NCBI GenBank assembly: GCA_964462985.1
Contig: CAYXAA010000014.1
Location: 27,879 to 91,878, forward strand
Direction: 5' to 3'
Length of the DNA stretch: 64,000 nucleotides
Source of the DNA: CAYXAA01 sp964462985
Lineage (GTDB): Bacteria; Pseudomonadota; Alphaproteobacteria; Rhizobiales; Stappiaceae
Below, in pieces: positions 25,408 through 33,660 of the stretch. The position numbers were made by a program, and so were the translations under genes. A model generated the notes under the pieces. The model worked only from the letters and a program-made list of their open reading frames with translations, was not told the DNA's origin and did not search any database. How positions within the stretch are numbered: the stretch's first letter is position 1; every line of letters begins with the position of its first letter.

Positions 25408-25833
25408 AGCGCCTCCTGGATCAGCGGCGTCCAACGGTATCGCCTGAGTGTGGAAGGCTGATCGGGTTCAAAACACCGGAGCATGCCGCGCTCCGTCCGA
25501 CGCAGCATGCTCCGGGCACAGTTGATTGCCCCGGCCCGCCCGCAGGCGCGCCGGACGATGTTGCGCCGCCTAGGAATCAAGGCAGCGATGGTGCCGAACG
25601 GTCCCGCTCCTCGGAGGTTCCGCTCACCCATCGAATGACCGCCGAAGCGATGCCAAATAAAGTTGGGCGTGTTCCCATACTTAAACCTCCACGGATGAAT
25701 TCAGTGCCGCAGCGCGGGGTGCAATCCGCCGCGAAAGGACTATGTTGGACCATGATCAGACTCCGCCCGGAACGGACGGGACGTGACCCTGGCCGCGTGC
25801 GGAGCGCCTGAACCCCAACCGAACGGAAGCGCT
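25408..25833. other. Intergenic region upstream of tldD with an inverted repeat
   Basis: About 425 nt between the divergent 77-aa gene and tldD. It contains the inverted repeat at 25476-25515 and a doubtful 75-codon minus-strand frame (25404-25631) rich in arginine with no ribosome binding site. The stretch near 25655-25700 is AT-richer and may hold promoters. Nothing else is recognisable. Confidence 0.55.
25476..25515. repeat. Perfect 11-bp inverted repeat
   Basis: CCGGAGCATGC (25476-25486) and GCATGCTCCGG (25505-25515) are perfectly complementary with an 18-nt spacer, and the first arm lies 69 nt upstream of the 77-aa gene. It could fold as a stable RNA hairpin in the leader of that gene or serve as a protein-binding site. 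No T-run follows, so it is not a typical terminator. Confidence 0.6.
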
Positions 25834-27258
25834 ATGACCGACAAACCGACCGACCTCCTGGAAGCCTCCGGCCTCGGCGTGGAGACGGCGCAGCGCATTA
25901 CGGCCGACGCCCTTGCCGGCGCCGACGACGGAGAGCTCTTTCTCGAGTACCGGCAATCGGAAAGTCTGCTGTTCGACAACGGCAGGCTCAGGGCCGCGAA
26001 CTACGACACCTCGCAGGGTTTCGGCCTGCGCGCCGTCTGCGGCGAGGCGGCCGGATATGCCCATTCCGGCGAGATCTCCGAAGCCGCCCTCAAACGGGCG
26101 GCCGACGCCGTTGCGGCCGTGCGCTCCGGCCGTTCGGGTATCTATGCGGCGCCGCCGCCGCGGACAAACCTCCGGCTTTATGGCGACGAGAACCCGCTCG
26201 GAGCGCCAAGCTTCGAGGAGAAGGTTCGCCTGCTCCAGTCCGTCGACGCCTATGCCCGGGCCAAGGATCCGCGGGTACGGCAGGTCAGCGTTTCGATCGC
26301 AGGGACCTGGCAGGTGGTCGACATCCTGCGCGCCGACGGCGAGCGCGTGCGCGACATTCGGCCGCTGGTGCGGTTCAACGTCTCGGTCGTTGCCGGCCAG
26401 GGCGACCGGCAGGAGAGCGGCTCCCACGGCTTCGGCGGGCGCGCCGGCTTCGGACATTTCATCGCGACCGAGCGTTGGCAGGGTGCGGTTGACGAGGCGC
26501 TTCGACAGGCGCTGGTCAATCTCGAGGCCGTGCCCGCCCCTGCCGGCACCTTCGATGTCGTGCTCGGCAACGGCTGGCCCGGCATCCTGCTGCATGAAGC
26601 GGTCGGTCATGGTCTGGAGGGCGACTTCAACCGCAAGAAAACCTCGGCCTTTGCCGGACTGATGGGCCAGCGCGTCGCTGCCGAAGGCGTCACCATCGTC
26701 GACGACGGCACCATTGCCGATCGGCGCGGCTCGCTGACGGTCGACGATGAAGGCACACCGTCGGGCCGCACGGTGCTGATCGAGAACGGCATTCTCACAG
26801 GCTACATGCAGGACCGGCAGAACGCGCGGCTGATGGGCATGAAGCCGACCGGCAATGGCCGCCGCCAGTCCTTCGCCCACATCCCCATGCCGCGCATGAC
26901 CAACACCATCATGCTTGCTGGCGACAGGGAGCCGGCGGAAATCCTGGCGTCGGTGCAGAACGGCATCTACGCCGTCTCTTTTGGCGGCGGCCAGGTCGAC
27001 ATTACCTCCGGCAAGTTCGTGTTCTCCTGCACCGAGGCGTACCGGATCGAGAACGGCAAGGTCGGCGCACCGATCAAGGGCGCGATGCTGATCGGCAACG
27101 GCCCCGATGCCCTCACCCGGGTCGCCATGATCGGCAACGATATGGCCCTCGATCCCGGCATCGGCACCTGCGGCAAGCAGGGCCAGGGCGTGCCGGTCGG
27201 CGTCGGACAGCCGTCGATTCGAATCAACGCAATGACCGTCGGCGGTACAGCGGTCTGA
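25834..27258 (+). CDS. tldD: Metalloprotease TldD
   Basis: A 474-aa TldD protein, the catalytic partner in TldD/TldE (PmbA) complexes, which degrade unfolded peptides and mature ribosomally made peptides such as microcin B17. The metal-binding HExxxH motif is in GILLHEAVGHGLEGDFNRKKTSAF. The ATG at 25834 is preceded by GGAAGCG; the frame is open upstream but lacks such a site. Its predicted partner PmbA is encoded at 34448-35791 on the other strand. Location next to the cox genes is common in Rhizobiales. Confidence 0.96.
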   Translation: MTDKPTDLLEASGLGVETAQRITADALAGADDGELFLEYRQSESLLFDNGRLRAANYDTSQGFGLRAVCGEAAGYAHSGEISEAALKRAADAVAAVRSGRSGIYAAPPPRTNLRLYGDENPLGAPSFEEKVRLLQSVDAYARAKDPRVRQVSVSIAGTWQVVDILRADGERVRDIRPLVRFNVSVVAGQGDRQESGSHGFGGRAGFGHFIATERWQGAVDEALRQALVNLEAVPAPAGTFDVVLGNGWPGILLHEAVGHGLEGDFNRKKTSAFAGLMGQRVAAEGVTIVDDGTIADRRGSLTVDDEGTPSGRTVLIENGILTGYMQDRQNARLMGMKPTGNGRRQSFAHIPMPRMTNTIMLAGDREPAEILASVQNGIYAVSFGGGQVDITSGKFVFSCTEAYRIENGKVGAPIKGAMLIGNGPDALTRVAMIGNDMALDPGIGTCGKQGQGVPVGVGQPSIRINAMTVGGTAV

Positions 27259-27330
27259 CGAAGGTTGATTGCCACGCCAGCGTAGGGAACGGTCTGCGGA
27301 CGCCGCTTCACATGGGGCCAGCCTGACGCT

Positions 27331-27945
27331 ATGAGCATCGCCTTCGTCATCTTCGACATGGATCAGGTGCTCTACGACTACGAACATGAGGTGCGGCTGA
27401 CGGCCCTGGAAAAGCTTGCTGGGCGGCCGCGGGCCGAGATTCATGCAGCAATCTGGGGCTGCGGCTTTGAGGAGAGCGCGGAGGCTGGTGATCCGGCGAC
27501 GGCGGAGGCCTATCTCGCCGAATATGCCTGCAGACTCGGCTGCCCGATCGACCGCGAGACCTGGATCGGGATCCGCAAGGCGATGATGCGGCCGCGGCCC
27601 CAGGTGCTGGCACTGGCAAGCCGGGTGGCGGAGAACGCCGACGTCGCACTCCTCACCAACAACGGCATGATGCTGAAGGAGGCGCTGCCGCATTGTGCGC
27701 CCGAGGCCTTCGAAATCTTCGGCGAAACGGCCCACGTCTCGGCGGAGTTCGGGTTGCGCAAGCCGGATCCCGAGATCTACCGCAGGATCTGCGCCCGCTA
27801 CGGCCATCCGCCCGGAGCGACGCTGTTTATCGACGACAACGAGAGCAACATTGCGGGCGCCGGGGCCGCCGGGCTCAAGACCCACCTCTTTCGCGACATC
27901 GCCGGGCTGAAGGCGGCGCTGGACCGACTCGGCCTGCTCGACTGA
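27331..27945 (+). CDS. HAD family hydrolase (subfamily IA)
   Basis: A 204-aa haloacid-dehalogenase-superfamily phosphatase. The four motifs are visible: FVIFDMDQVLYDYEHE (nucleophile and acid aspartates), ALLTNNGMML, the lysine in LRKPDPEIYRRI, and FIDDNESNIAGAGAAGLKTHLF. The cap lies between motifs I and II, as in subfamily IA. Substrate is not predictable; relatives include phosphoglycolate phosphatase-like and HAD-type dehalogenase enzymes. It follows tldD by 72 nt on the same strand and converges on DUF2200. Confidence 0.88.
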   Translation: MSIAFVIFDMDQVLYDYEHEVRLTALEKLAGRPRAEIHAAIWGCGFEESAEAGDPATAEAYLAEYACRLGCPIDRETWIGIRKAMMRPRPQVLALASRVAENADVALLTNNGMMLKEALPHCAPEAFEIFGETAHVSAEFGLRKPDPEIYRRICARYGHPPGATLFIDDNESNIAGAGAAGLKTHLFRDIAGLKAALDRLGLLD

Positions 27946-28074
27946 GAGCGCTGCGGCTGCGAATCACTGGCAAAGACGCGGTGGACGCAGTACCAGCCGC
28001 CCGGCCTCTCTCCTACCGCCTCCTCCCGGCGCCTGCCGCCGCACCCATCCCGAGTTTCGCGCCTGCCGCAGAAC

Positions 28075-28428
28075 TCAGTCTTTCCGCAGGATCCTTTCCA
28101 TGGCCTTTCCCTTCGCCAGCTCGTCAATCAACTTGTCGAGACAGCGAATCTCCCGCATCAGCGGCTCCTCAATATTTTCCACCCGCACACCGCAGATCAC
28201 GCCCTTGATCAAGGTACGCGCCGGATTCATTCGAGGTGCTTCGGCAAAGAAGGTTTGAAAGTCGGCTTTGTTCTCGAGTCGGAGGTTCAGGTCTTCCTGG
28301 CTATACCCGGTCAGCCAGCAGATGATCTCATCGACTTCCTGTTTCGATCGACCCTTTTTCTCGGCCTTGGCGACATAGTGCGGATAAACGCTGGCGAAAC
28401 TGGCCGTATAGATCCGATGGTTTGACAT
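28075..28428 (-). CDS. DUF2200 family protein
   Basis: A 117-aa cytoplasmic protein of the DUF2200 family, recognised by HRIYTASFASVYPHYVAKAEKKGR, DEIICWLTGY, ADFQTFFAEAPRMNP and the C-terminal LDKLIDELAKGKAMERILRK. The family has no established function; the whole sequence is strongly conserved. The ATG at 28428 has AAGGA six bases upstream. It begins 19 nt after the stop of the CDF transporter gene, so the two may be cotranscribed. Confidence 0.93.
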   Translation of the reverse strand: MSNHRIYTASFASVYPHYVAKAEKKGRSKQEVDEIICWLTGYSQEDLNLRLENKADFQTFFAEAPRMNPARTLIKGVICGVRVENIEEPLMREIRCLDKLIDELAKGKAMERILRKD

Positions 28429-28447
28429 CGCACGTCCTTCCGCAGGT

Positions 28448-29455
28448 CTAGACCGGCGCCTGCGCCATCCCCTGACCGTCGGCCGGGTCCGTGCAGGCGC
28501 CCGGGCGCTCGATTTCGACGGTGACATGCTCGATGCCGAAGCGGGCGGCGAGCCGCTGCTTGATGGCGTGGGTGACTTCCGTGTTCTTCTCCGGCTCTTC
28601 GACGACGGCGTGCAGGGTTGCATGGGCGCGCCCTTCGGCCAGGGACCAGATGTGGACGTGGTGGATGCCCTCCAGTCCGTCGATACGCGCAACGAGGTCC
28701 TCCGCCAGGCTGCCGCGCTCGATGCCGTCGGGGGCGCCCTCGAGCAGGATGTGCGCGGACTGGCGCATGACTGCGATCGCAGAGCGCAGGATAAGCAGTG
28801 CGACGAGCACCGACAGCAGCGGATCGATCGGCATCCAGCCGGTCGCCATGATGACGAGGGCGGCAACGATGGCGGCGACGGAGCCGAGCAGATCGCCGAG
28901 CACGTGCAGGATGGCGGAGCGGATGTTGAGCGAGCCGTCGCCGCCGCGCTGCAGCACCAGGAAGGCGGCAACGTTGACGAGGAGGCCGAGCGCCGCAATC
29001 ACCAGCATCGGTCCCGCGAGCACCGTGGTCGGATTGGCGAAGCGCTCGATTGCCTCGACAATGATCCAGGCGGTGACGAGCAACAGAACGACCGCGTTGG
29101 CGAAGGCGACCAGCACCGGCAGCCGGGTGCGGCCATAGGTCATGCGCGCATCGGCCGGGCGCTTCGACTGCTGGAACGCCCACCAGGCCAGCGCAAGTGA
29201 GGCGGTGTCAGTCACCATGTGCGCCGCGTCCGCCAGCAGCGCCAGCGACCCGGCTAGAATGCCGCCGATCGCCTCGGCAAACATGAAGCCGCCGGTGAGG
29301 CAGGCCGCGATCAGAACCGCTCGGGCGTTGCGGTCTGTAACATCCACGCCGTGGCTATGCCCGCCCGTGCCGTGGCCGTGGTCATGCCCGTGGGCGTGAT
29401 CGTGGCCGTGGCCGTGGTCTTCGTGGGTATGGGAAGCGTCGCCTGTCTGCTGCAT
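28448..29455 (-). CDS. Cation diffusion facilitator metal exporter (CzcD/ZitB-like)
   Basis: A 335-aa inner-membrane metal/proton antiporter, probably exporting zinc or related divalent ions. The N terminus is a histidine-rich stretch (about residues 8-38, alternating His/Asp/Gly) likely to bind metal. Six membrane segments follow, with the transport-site motifs LLADAAHMVTDTASLALAWW (HxxxD, in TM2) and LHVLGDLLGSVAA (HxxxD, in TM5). The C-terminal cytoplasmic domain (HVHIWSLAEGRAHATLHAVV) matches the CzcD subgroup. Regulation is not visible; no metal-regulator gene is adjacent. Confidence 0.94.
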   Translation of the reverse strand: MQQTGDASHTHEDHGHGHDHAHGHDHGHGTGGHSHGVDVTDRNARAVLIAACLTGGFMFAEAIGGILAGSLALLADAAHMVTDTASLALAWWAFQQSKRPADARMTYGRTRLPVLVAFANAVVLLLVTAWIIVEAIERFANPTTVLAGPMLVIAALGLLVNVAAFLVLQRGGDGSLNIRSAILHVLGDLLGSVAAIVAALVIMATGWMPIDPLLSVLVALLILRSAIAVMRQSAHILLEGAPDGIERGSLAEDLVARIDGLEGIHHVHIWSLAEGRAHATLHAVVEEPEKNTEVTHAIKQRLAARFGIEHVTVEIERPGACTDPADGQGMAQAPV

Positions 29456-29825
29456 GGGTCCGTCCTGACTGGATCAGTCGATGAGCGGCGTCACAAGGCC
29501 GACCGGCCCGGCTGACGTCGAGGAAGAATACTCTCTTGACCACCATTGACCGCCGTCGCGGCGGGCCGATGCAAAACCGGGGGCCGCATTTCACGACGCG
29601 CTGCGCATGTCATGCGCAGCAACTCAGGATGGCGTCCGTCAGCCGGATAGACAAGCGCGATCGCCGCGAAAACCAGCCGCCCAAGTCAGCAGGGCGGCAC
29701 GGGCGAAACCGGTTCAAGTCCCGTGTCGGGCCTTCGCGAGCGAGCGTTTGCACCGCCGACCTAGCGTTGATGCCGGCAAGGCTCTATCTATGAGAGATGA
29801 TCGACCATCTTCTCGTGGCCAGGGC
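29456..29825. other. Intergenic region between the CDF exporter and DUF2093 genes
   Basis: About 370 nt between divergent genes. It holds the hyphenated palindrome at 29601-29619 and a hairpin at 29696-29727 (GGCACGGG pairing with CCCGTGTC, one G-U) whose loop contains GGTTCAAGTC, the look of a tRNA T-loop but without a tRNA around it. No other feature is recognisable. Confidence 0.55.
29601..29619. repeat. Perfect hyphenated palindrome, possible operator
   Basis: CTGCGCATG and CATGCGCAG are perfect 9-bp arms around one central base. The site lies about 145 nt upstream of the CDF exporter start and 205 nt before DUF2093. A dimeric regulator, perhaps metal-responsive for the exporter, could bind here; this is inference from symmetry and place. 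Confidence 0.45.
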
Positions 29826-30044
29826 ATGAACCGTTTCGAAAAGCCGCGCGGGCCGGGCGAGGCGCGCATCCGCTATCTCGACGCCGATTTCCAGATTGAG
29901 GCGCCGGGCACCTTCGTGCGCTGCGCCGTGACCGGCCAGGCGATTCCGATCGAGGAGCTGAAATACTGGAGCGTGTCGCGCCAGGAGGCCTATGTCGACG
30001 CTGCGGCGGCGTTCCAGAGGTTTCAGCAGTTCGGGACGGCGTGA
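29826..30044 (+). CDS. DUF2093 domain-containing protein
   Basis: A 72-aa protein of the DUF2093 family, recognised by EARIRYLDADFQIEAPGTFVRCAVTG and IPIEELKYWSVSRQEAYVDAAAAFQRF. The family is small, restricted mainly to Rhizobiales and without known function. I chose the ATG at 29826 because it gives the usual length; the frame is open far upstream. In related genomes it lies beside lpxK and mutL; here it faces lpxK convergently while mutL is 22 kb away. Confidence 0.9.
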   Translation: MNRFEKPRGPGEARIRYLDADFQIEAPGTFVRCAVTGQAIPIEELKYWSVSRQEAYVDAAAAFQRFQQFGTA

Positions 30045-30140
30045 GGGAGACGGGCGGAGATCCCTCACCTGCAAGCCTGATCTGAGCAGTCGCCCCATCC
30101 TCCGGCGGCCGCGGATAAGATGCGGGCTTTCGCCCGCGAG

Positions 30141-30200
30141 TCTCTCCTGGATCCTGGATCAACGCGATGCGCCTTCGGCGCACGCTGTCCGGGATGACGG
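30141..30200. repeat. Candidate dispersed extragenic palindromic element
   Basis: TCCTGGATCCTGGATCAACG, a hairpin TGCGCC-TTC-GGCGCA (30168-30182) and CTGTCCGGGATGACG resemble dispersed palindromic elements common between genes in alphaproteobacteria. Another hairpin (GCGGGC-TTTC-GCCCGC, 30122-30137) precedes it. It sits between convergent DUF2093 and lpxK. Only one copy was seen in this window. Confidence 0.45.
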
Positions 30201-30239
30201 CCGAGGTTGGGGCCACTCAAAAAGCCACCGAATCGCCCC

Positions 30240-31268
30240 TTACCGCCCGAACCGGTGCCGCTCGATTGCTTCTTCGACCAACGCCAGCAGCCGCTCGGGC
30301 TCGCAGATGCGCATCCTCACTGAGATCACGCGCGCACGGGACGCAAGCCAATGGATAAGTTCGCCTTCGGTGGTGCGGAGCCGGGCCATGTCCTTGGCGG
30401 TGGTGACGAGCGTGAGGTCGTCGCGCTCGGCCGCCGTCAGCAGCGTCTGGGCATCGGCCTTGTCATAGGGATGGTGGTCCGGGAAGGCGCGCCGGTCCAC
30501 GATGTCCGCGCCGAGCGCTTCGACACTGGCGAAGAACTTTTCCGGCCGGCCTATGCCGGCAAAGGCGAGCACGCGCTCGCCGGCGAGAGCCGGATCGGGC
30601 TCCACCTCGAGACTGGCGCGCAGGATCGGTACGCCGCGGCGCGCGGCGAGGCGCACCACACGATCGGCTGCGGTCCCTGTGCCGATGACGCAGAGGCAAC
30701 CGACGGCGGGCATCTGGCGCTGGACCGGGGCGCGCAGCGGGCCGGCCGGCAGGCACAGCCCGTTGCCGACGCCGTTCGCCGCATCGACCAGTGCGATGGT
30801 CAGGTCCTTCTTCAGGCTCGGGTTCTGGAAGCCGTCGTCCATGACAACGACGTCGCCGGAGCCGGATGCGAACTCGGCCCCGGCCATGCGGTCGACCGAG
30901 ACCACCGTCGGCCTGTGAGCGGCGAGCAGCAGCGCTTCGTCGCCGACCTCGGCAGCGCTGTGGTGCAGGCCATCGACCAGCACCGGCCCTTCGATCGAGC
31001 CGCCATACCCGCGCAGAAGGAACACCGGTTCGTGGCCGCGCTCGGCCAGCAGGTCGGCAAGCGCCAGCGCAAACGGCGTCTTGCCGGCCCCCCCGGCGAC
31101 GAAGTTGCCGACGCAGATCACCGGCCGCTTTGAGCGCCCGGTTGGCGTCTTGAGCATCCGGTGTGCCGTGACCAGGCCATAGGCGGCGCCGAACGGCCAC
31201 AGCGCCAAGGCCGGCACCGTGGGACGCGCACGCCACCAGAAGTCCGGCGCTGTGCGAAACAGGCCCAT
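30240..31268 (-). CDS. lpxK: Tetraacyldisaccharide 4'-kinase
   Basis: LpxK phosphorylates the 4' position of the lipid A disaccharide on the cytoplasmic side of the inner membrane. The 342-aa protein has the P-loop in CVGNFVAGGAGKTPFALA, the following LLRGYGGSI stretch and MDDGFQNPSLKKDL, all typical. A single N-terminal membrane-associated segment (ALALWPFGAAYGLVTA) is visible. I chose the ATG at 31268, which avoids overlap with waaA and has GAGGG upstream. It is followed by no further gene on this strand for about 200 nt. Confidence 0.95.
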   Translation of the reverse strand: MGLFRTAPDFWWRARPTVPALALWPFGAAYGLVTAHRMLKTPTGRSKRPVICVGNFVAGGAGKTPFALALADLLAERGHEPVFLLRGYGGSIEGPVLVDGLHHSAAEVGDEALLLAAHRPTVVSVDRMAGAEFASGSGDVVVMDDGFQNPSLKKDLTIALVDAANGVGNGLCLPAGPLRAPVQRQMPAVGCLCVIGTGTAADRVVRLAARRGVPILRASLEVEPDPALAGERVLAFAGIGRPEKFFASVEALGADIVDRRAFPDHHPYDKADAQTLLTAAERDDLTLVTTAKDMARLRTTEGELIHWLASRARVISVRMRICEPERLLALVEEAIERHRFGR

Positions 31269-31299
31269 CACCCGGCCCTCGCCCTTTGTTTCCGCGAGG

Positions 31300-32607
31300 T
31301 TACACCCTTTTCGCATCTGCGAGCAAAGGTTGAAGCGCATCGAGAGTGCGGGCGAGCGATCCTTTTCCGGCCTCGGTGACCCGGAAGGCCGCCCTTGCTG
31401 CCCGCTCGGTGGCGGCGGGATCGGTCAGGAGATGCTCAACCGCCGCCGCAAGCGCGTCCGTGTCCGCTACGATCTGGGCGCCCCCTTCGGCCTCCAGGCT
31501 CCGGAAGATCGCCTTCTGACTGCCGAGCAGAGGACCGGCCAGGACGGCGCAGTCGAGCTGCGCGGCCTCCAGCGGATTGTGGCCCCCGACCGGCACCAGG
31601 GAGCCGGCAACGAAGACGACACGAACGGCGCGGTAGAACAGGCCCATCTCGCCGATGGTATCGGCGAGATAGACGTCGACCGTCGCATCGACAGCCTCCC
31701 CCCTGGAGCGCGAGGCTACGCGCAAGCCGCCGGCCTGGAGCAGCGCGCGGATCTCGTTGCCGCGGGCCGGATGCCGCGGCGCGAGCACCGTGAGGAGGCC
31801 GGGCACGCGGGCCGCAACGTGGCGGTGGACCTCGGCGACGGCAACCTCCTCGCCGGCGTGGGTCGAGGCGGCAAGCCAGCGCGGCCGCCCGTCCACGGCG
31901 TCGAGAAAGGCCGCAAGCGCCGCCGGATCGGCGTCGGGAGCGGCGGCATCGACCTTGATGTTGCCGGCAACGGCCACGCGGCGGACGCCGAGCGCTTCGA
32001 GCCGTTCCGCATCCGCCGGGCTCTGCGCCAGGGCGAGGGCGATCCTGGAAAACAGAGCACGGCCGACGGCGCCGCTGCGGCGCCAGCCGGAGAACGAGCG
32101 CGCCGACAGCCGGGCACTGACGACGGCGAGAGGCACGCCTCGCCGCTCGAGCGCCAGCAGGGTCGCCGGCCAGATCTCCGACTCGATCATCACCGCCAGA
32201 CGCGGCCGCCAATGGTCGAGAAAGCGGGCAAGACACGGCGGCGTGTCAAACGGAGCGTATTGATGGATCGCGCCTTCGGGCAGCCGCTCGGCGGCGACGG
32301 CGGCCGAGGTGACCGTACCGCTGGTGTGGAGTATGGGAAAGCCGCGGCTGACGAGATCGGAGATCAGCGCGAGGGCCGCGTTGCTCTCGCCGACGCTGGC
32401 GGCATGGATCCAGATGAGCGGACCGGGCGGGCGCGGAACGCTGGTCCGGCCGAAGCGTTCGCCGCGTCGCGCCGGATCCTCCTTGCCGACGCGGCTGCGG
32501 CGGCGATGAACGAAGCTGAGAACGGGACCGGCAACGTGACCAAGCGCCTCGTAGGCCGCCAACGGCAAGGCGGCAATCGGGCCGGCCCGCGACGGCTCGC
32601 CCGTCAT
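31300..32607 (-). CDS. waaA: 3-deoxy-D-manno-octulosonic acid transferase
   Basis: WaaA (KdtA) adds Kdo residues from CMP-Kdo to the lipid A precursor at the inner membrane. The 435-aa protein is a GT30-type glycosyltransferase: GPLIWIHAASVGE near residues 50-65 with the catalytic-glutamate region, a linker HQYAPFDTPPCLARFLDHWRP, LVIESEIWP-type sequence (here AVMIESEIWPATL), and C-terminal FVAGSLVPVGGHNPLEAAQL. It overlaps the DUF374 gene by 4 nt and precedes lpxK by 31 nt, consistent with one lipid A operon. Confidence 0.96.
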   Translation of the reverse strand: MTGEPSRAGPIAALPLAAYEALGHVAGPVLSFVHRRRSRVGKEDPARRGERFGRTSVPRPPGPLIWIHAASVGESNAALALISDLVSRGFPILHTSGTVTSAAVAAERLPEGAIHQYAPFDTPPCLARFLDHWRPRLAVMIESEIWPATLLALERRGVPLAVVSARLSARSFSGWRRSGAVGRALFSRIALALAQSPADAERLEALGVRRVAVAGNIKVDAAAPDADPAALAAFLDAVDGRPRWLAASTHAGEEVAVAEVHRHVAARVPGLLTVLAPRHPARGNEIRALLQAGGLRVASRSRGEAVDATVDVYLADTIGEMGLFYRAVRVVFVAGSLVPVGGHNPLEAAQLDCAVLAGPLLGSQKAIFRSLEAEGGAQIVADTDALAAAVEHLLTDPAATERAARAAFRVTEAGKGSLARTLDALQPLLADAKRV

Positions 32608-33296
32608 GACCGTTTTGCCAGGGTGTAGGCGCGGTCGGTGGTGGCGTCGAGGCCGGCAGTTACCGCAGCGCGCGCCGCCTCCAGCGCGGTGTCATCGGCA
32701 TCGGAGGGAACGCGGATCAGGTCACCGGTCGCCAGCACCGCCCGGCTGAACGGTAGGTTGACCGTCGCCTTGTCCCAGGTGTTGAGGTCGATGTGGCGGC
32801 TGGTGGCGAACGCCATCGGCAGGATCGGGCGGCCCGAATGCCTGGCAAGCTGAACAATGCCGAGGCCGGCAACGCGCGAGGGCCCCTTGGGCACGTCGGC
32901 AGTCAACGCGACGCTGCCGCCTTCCTTCAGCGCCCGCATCGCCTCGATGAAGCCGCGCATGCCGCCGCGCTTGGAGATCTGGCGCGCGTGCTGCGAACCG
33001 GAGGCCCGAATCAGCCCGAGGCCGAGCTTCCTTGCCGCGACCGCGTTGATCTCGCCGTCGGCAGAGCGCGAGATCATGACGCGGACGTCCCAGCCCTCGG
33101 GCCGGGCGAAAGGCATCATGAAGTGCTGGCCATGCCACATGGCGACGATGACGGGCAGGTCGGGCAGGACCTTTTCGTAGAAGTCGGGCGGGTCGAGCCG
33201 GAACGAGCTCGTGCGCCGCACCAGGAGCAGGTAGCTGGCGAGCGCCGAGCCGATCGTGCTCAGGACCAGCGGATGACGGCCTGCACGCTTCAGCAT
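32604..33296 (-). CDS. DUF374 lysophospholipid acyltransferase-like protein
   Basis: A 230-aa protein of the DUF374 group related to lysophospholipid/LPS acyltransferases. Visible are an N-terminal membrane segment, PVIVAMWHGQHFMMPFARPEG with the catalytic histidine region, GLIRASGSQHARQISKRGGMRG, and ADVPKGPSRVAGLGIVQLA. It probably acylates a lipid A or phospholipid substrate, but the substrate is not established. It lies just upstream of waaA with an ATGA overlap, so translation is probably coupled, which supports a lipid A role. Confidence 0.88.
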   Translation of the reverse strand: MLKRAGRHPLVLSTIGSALASYLLLVRRTSSFRLDPPDFYEKVLPDLPVIVAMWHGQHFMMPFARPEGWDVRVMISRSADGEINAVAARKLGLGLIRASGSQHARQISKRGGMRGFIEAMRALKEGGSVALTADVPKGPSRVAGLGIVQLARHSGRPILPMAFATSRHIDLNTWDKATVNLPFSRAVLATGDLIRVPSDADDTALEAARAAVTAGLDATTDRAYTLAKRS

Positions 33297-33350
33297 GCGG
33301 CCGCTCCTGCGCGGGCGAAACGCGCTGTCGTCTCCATCGTTGCCGTTCGG

Positions 33351-33593
33351 TCAGTGGCCGTCGGCCGCCGGATCCAGCAGGCGGTGCATGTGAACGATGA
33401 AGTAGCGCATATGCGCATTGTCGACCGACCCTTGCGCCTTTTCCTTCCAGGCCGCATAGGCCGTGGCGTAATTCGGGAAGATGCCGACGATATCGAGCTT
33501 GCTGAGATCGCGGAACGTCGTGCTGTCGACCCGCTCGAGCTCACCGCCAAACACCAGATGCAGAAGCTGCTTCGGCTGGTCCTGTCCGCTCAT
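33351..33593 (-). CDS. DUF4170 family protein
   Basis: An 80-aa soluble protein of the DUF4170 family, recognised by LLHLVFGGELERVDSTTFRDL, DIVGIFPNYATAYAAWKEKAQ and NAHMRYFIVHMHRLLDP. GGAGACG lies a few bases before the ATG. The family has no known function. It stands between the CysQ-type phosphatase and the DUF374 acyltransferase gene, a constant position in Rhizobiales, so a link to envelope lipid biosynthesis is inferred only. Confidence 0.9.
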   Translation of the reverse strand: MSGQDQPKQLLHLVFGGELERVDSTTFRDLSKLDIVGIFPNYATAYAAWKEKAQGSVDNAHMRYFIVHMHRLLDPAADGH

Positions 33594-33660
33594 CCATCGT
33601 CTCCGTTGTCAAGCAGCGGTGGTCAAACCAGATCGCCCGGAGCACCGGTCCGCGACGCCG

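Noticed and set aside
29705..29727. Possible tRNA gene (GGTTCAAGTC T-loop-like stretch)
   Set aside because: No acceptor stem, D-arm or anticodon arm can be built upstream and no matching 3' end follows; only one hairpin is present.
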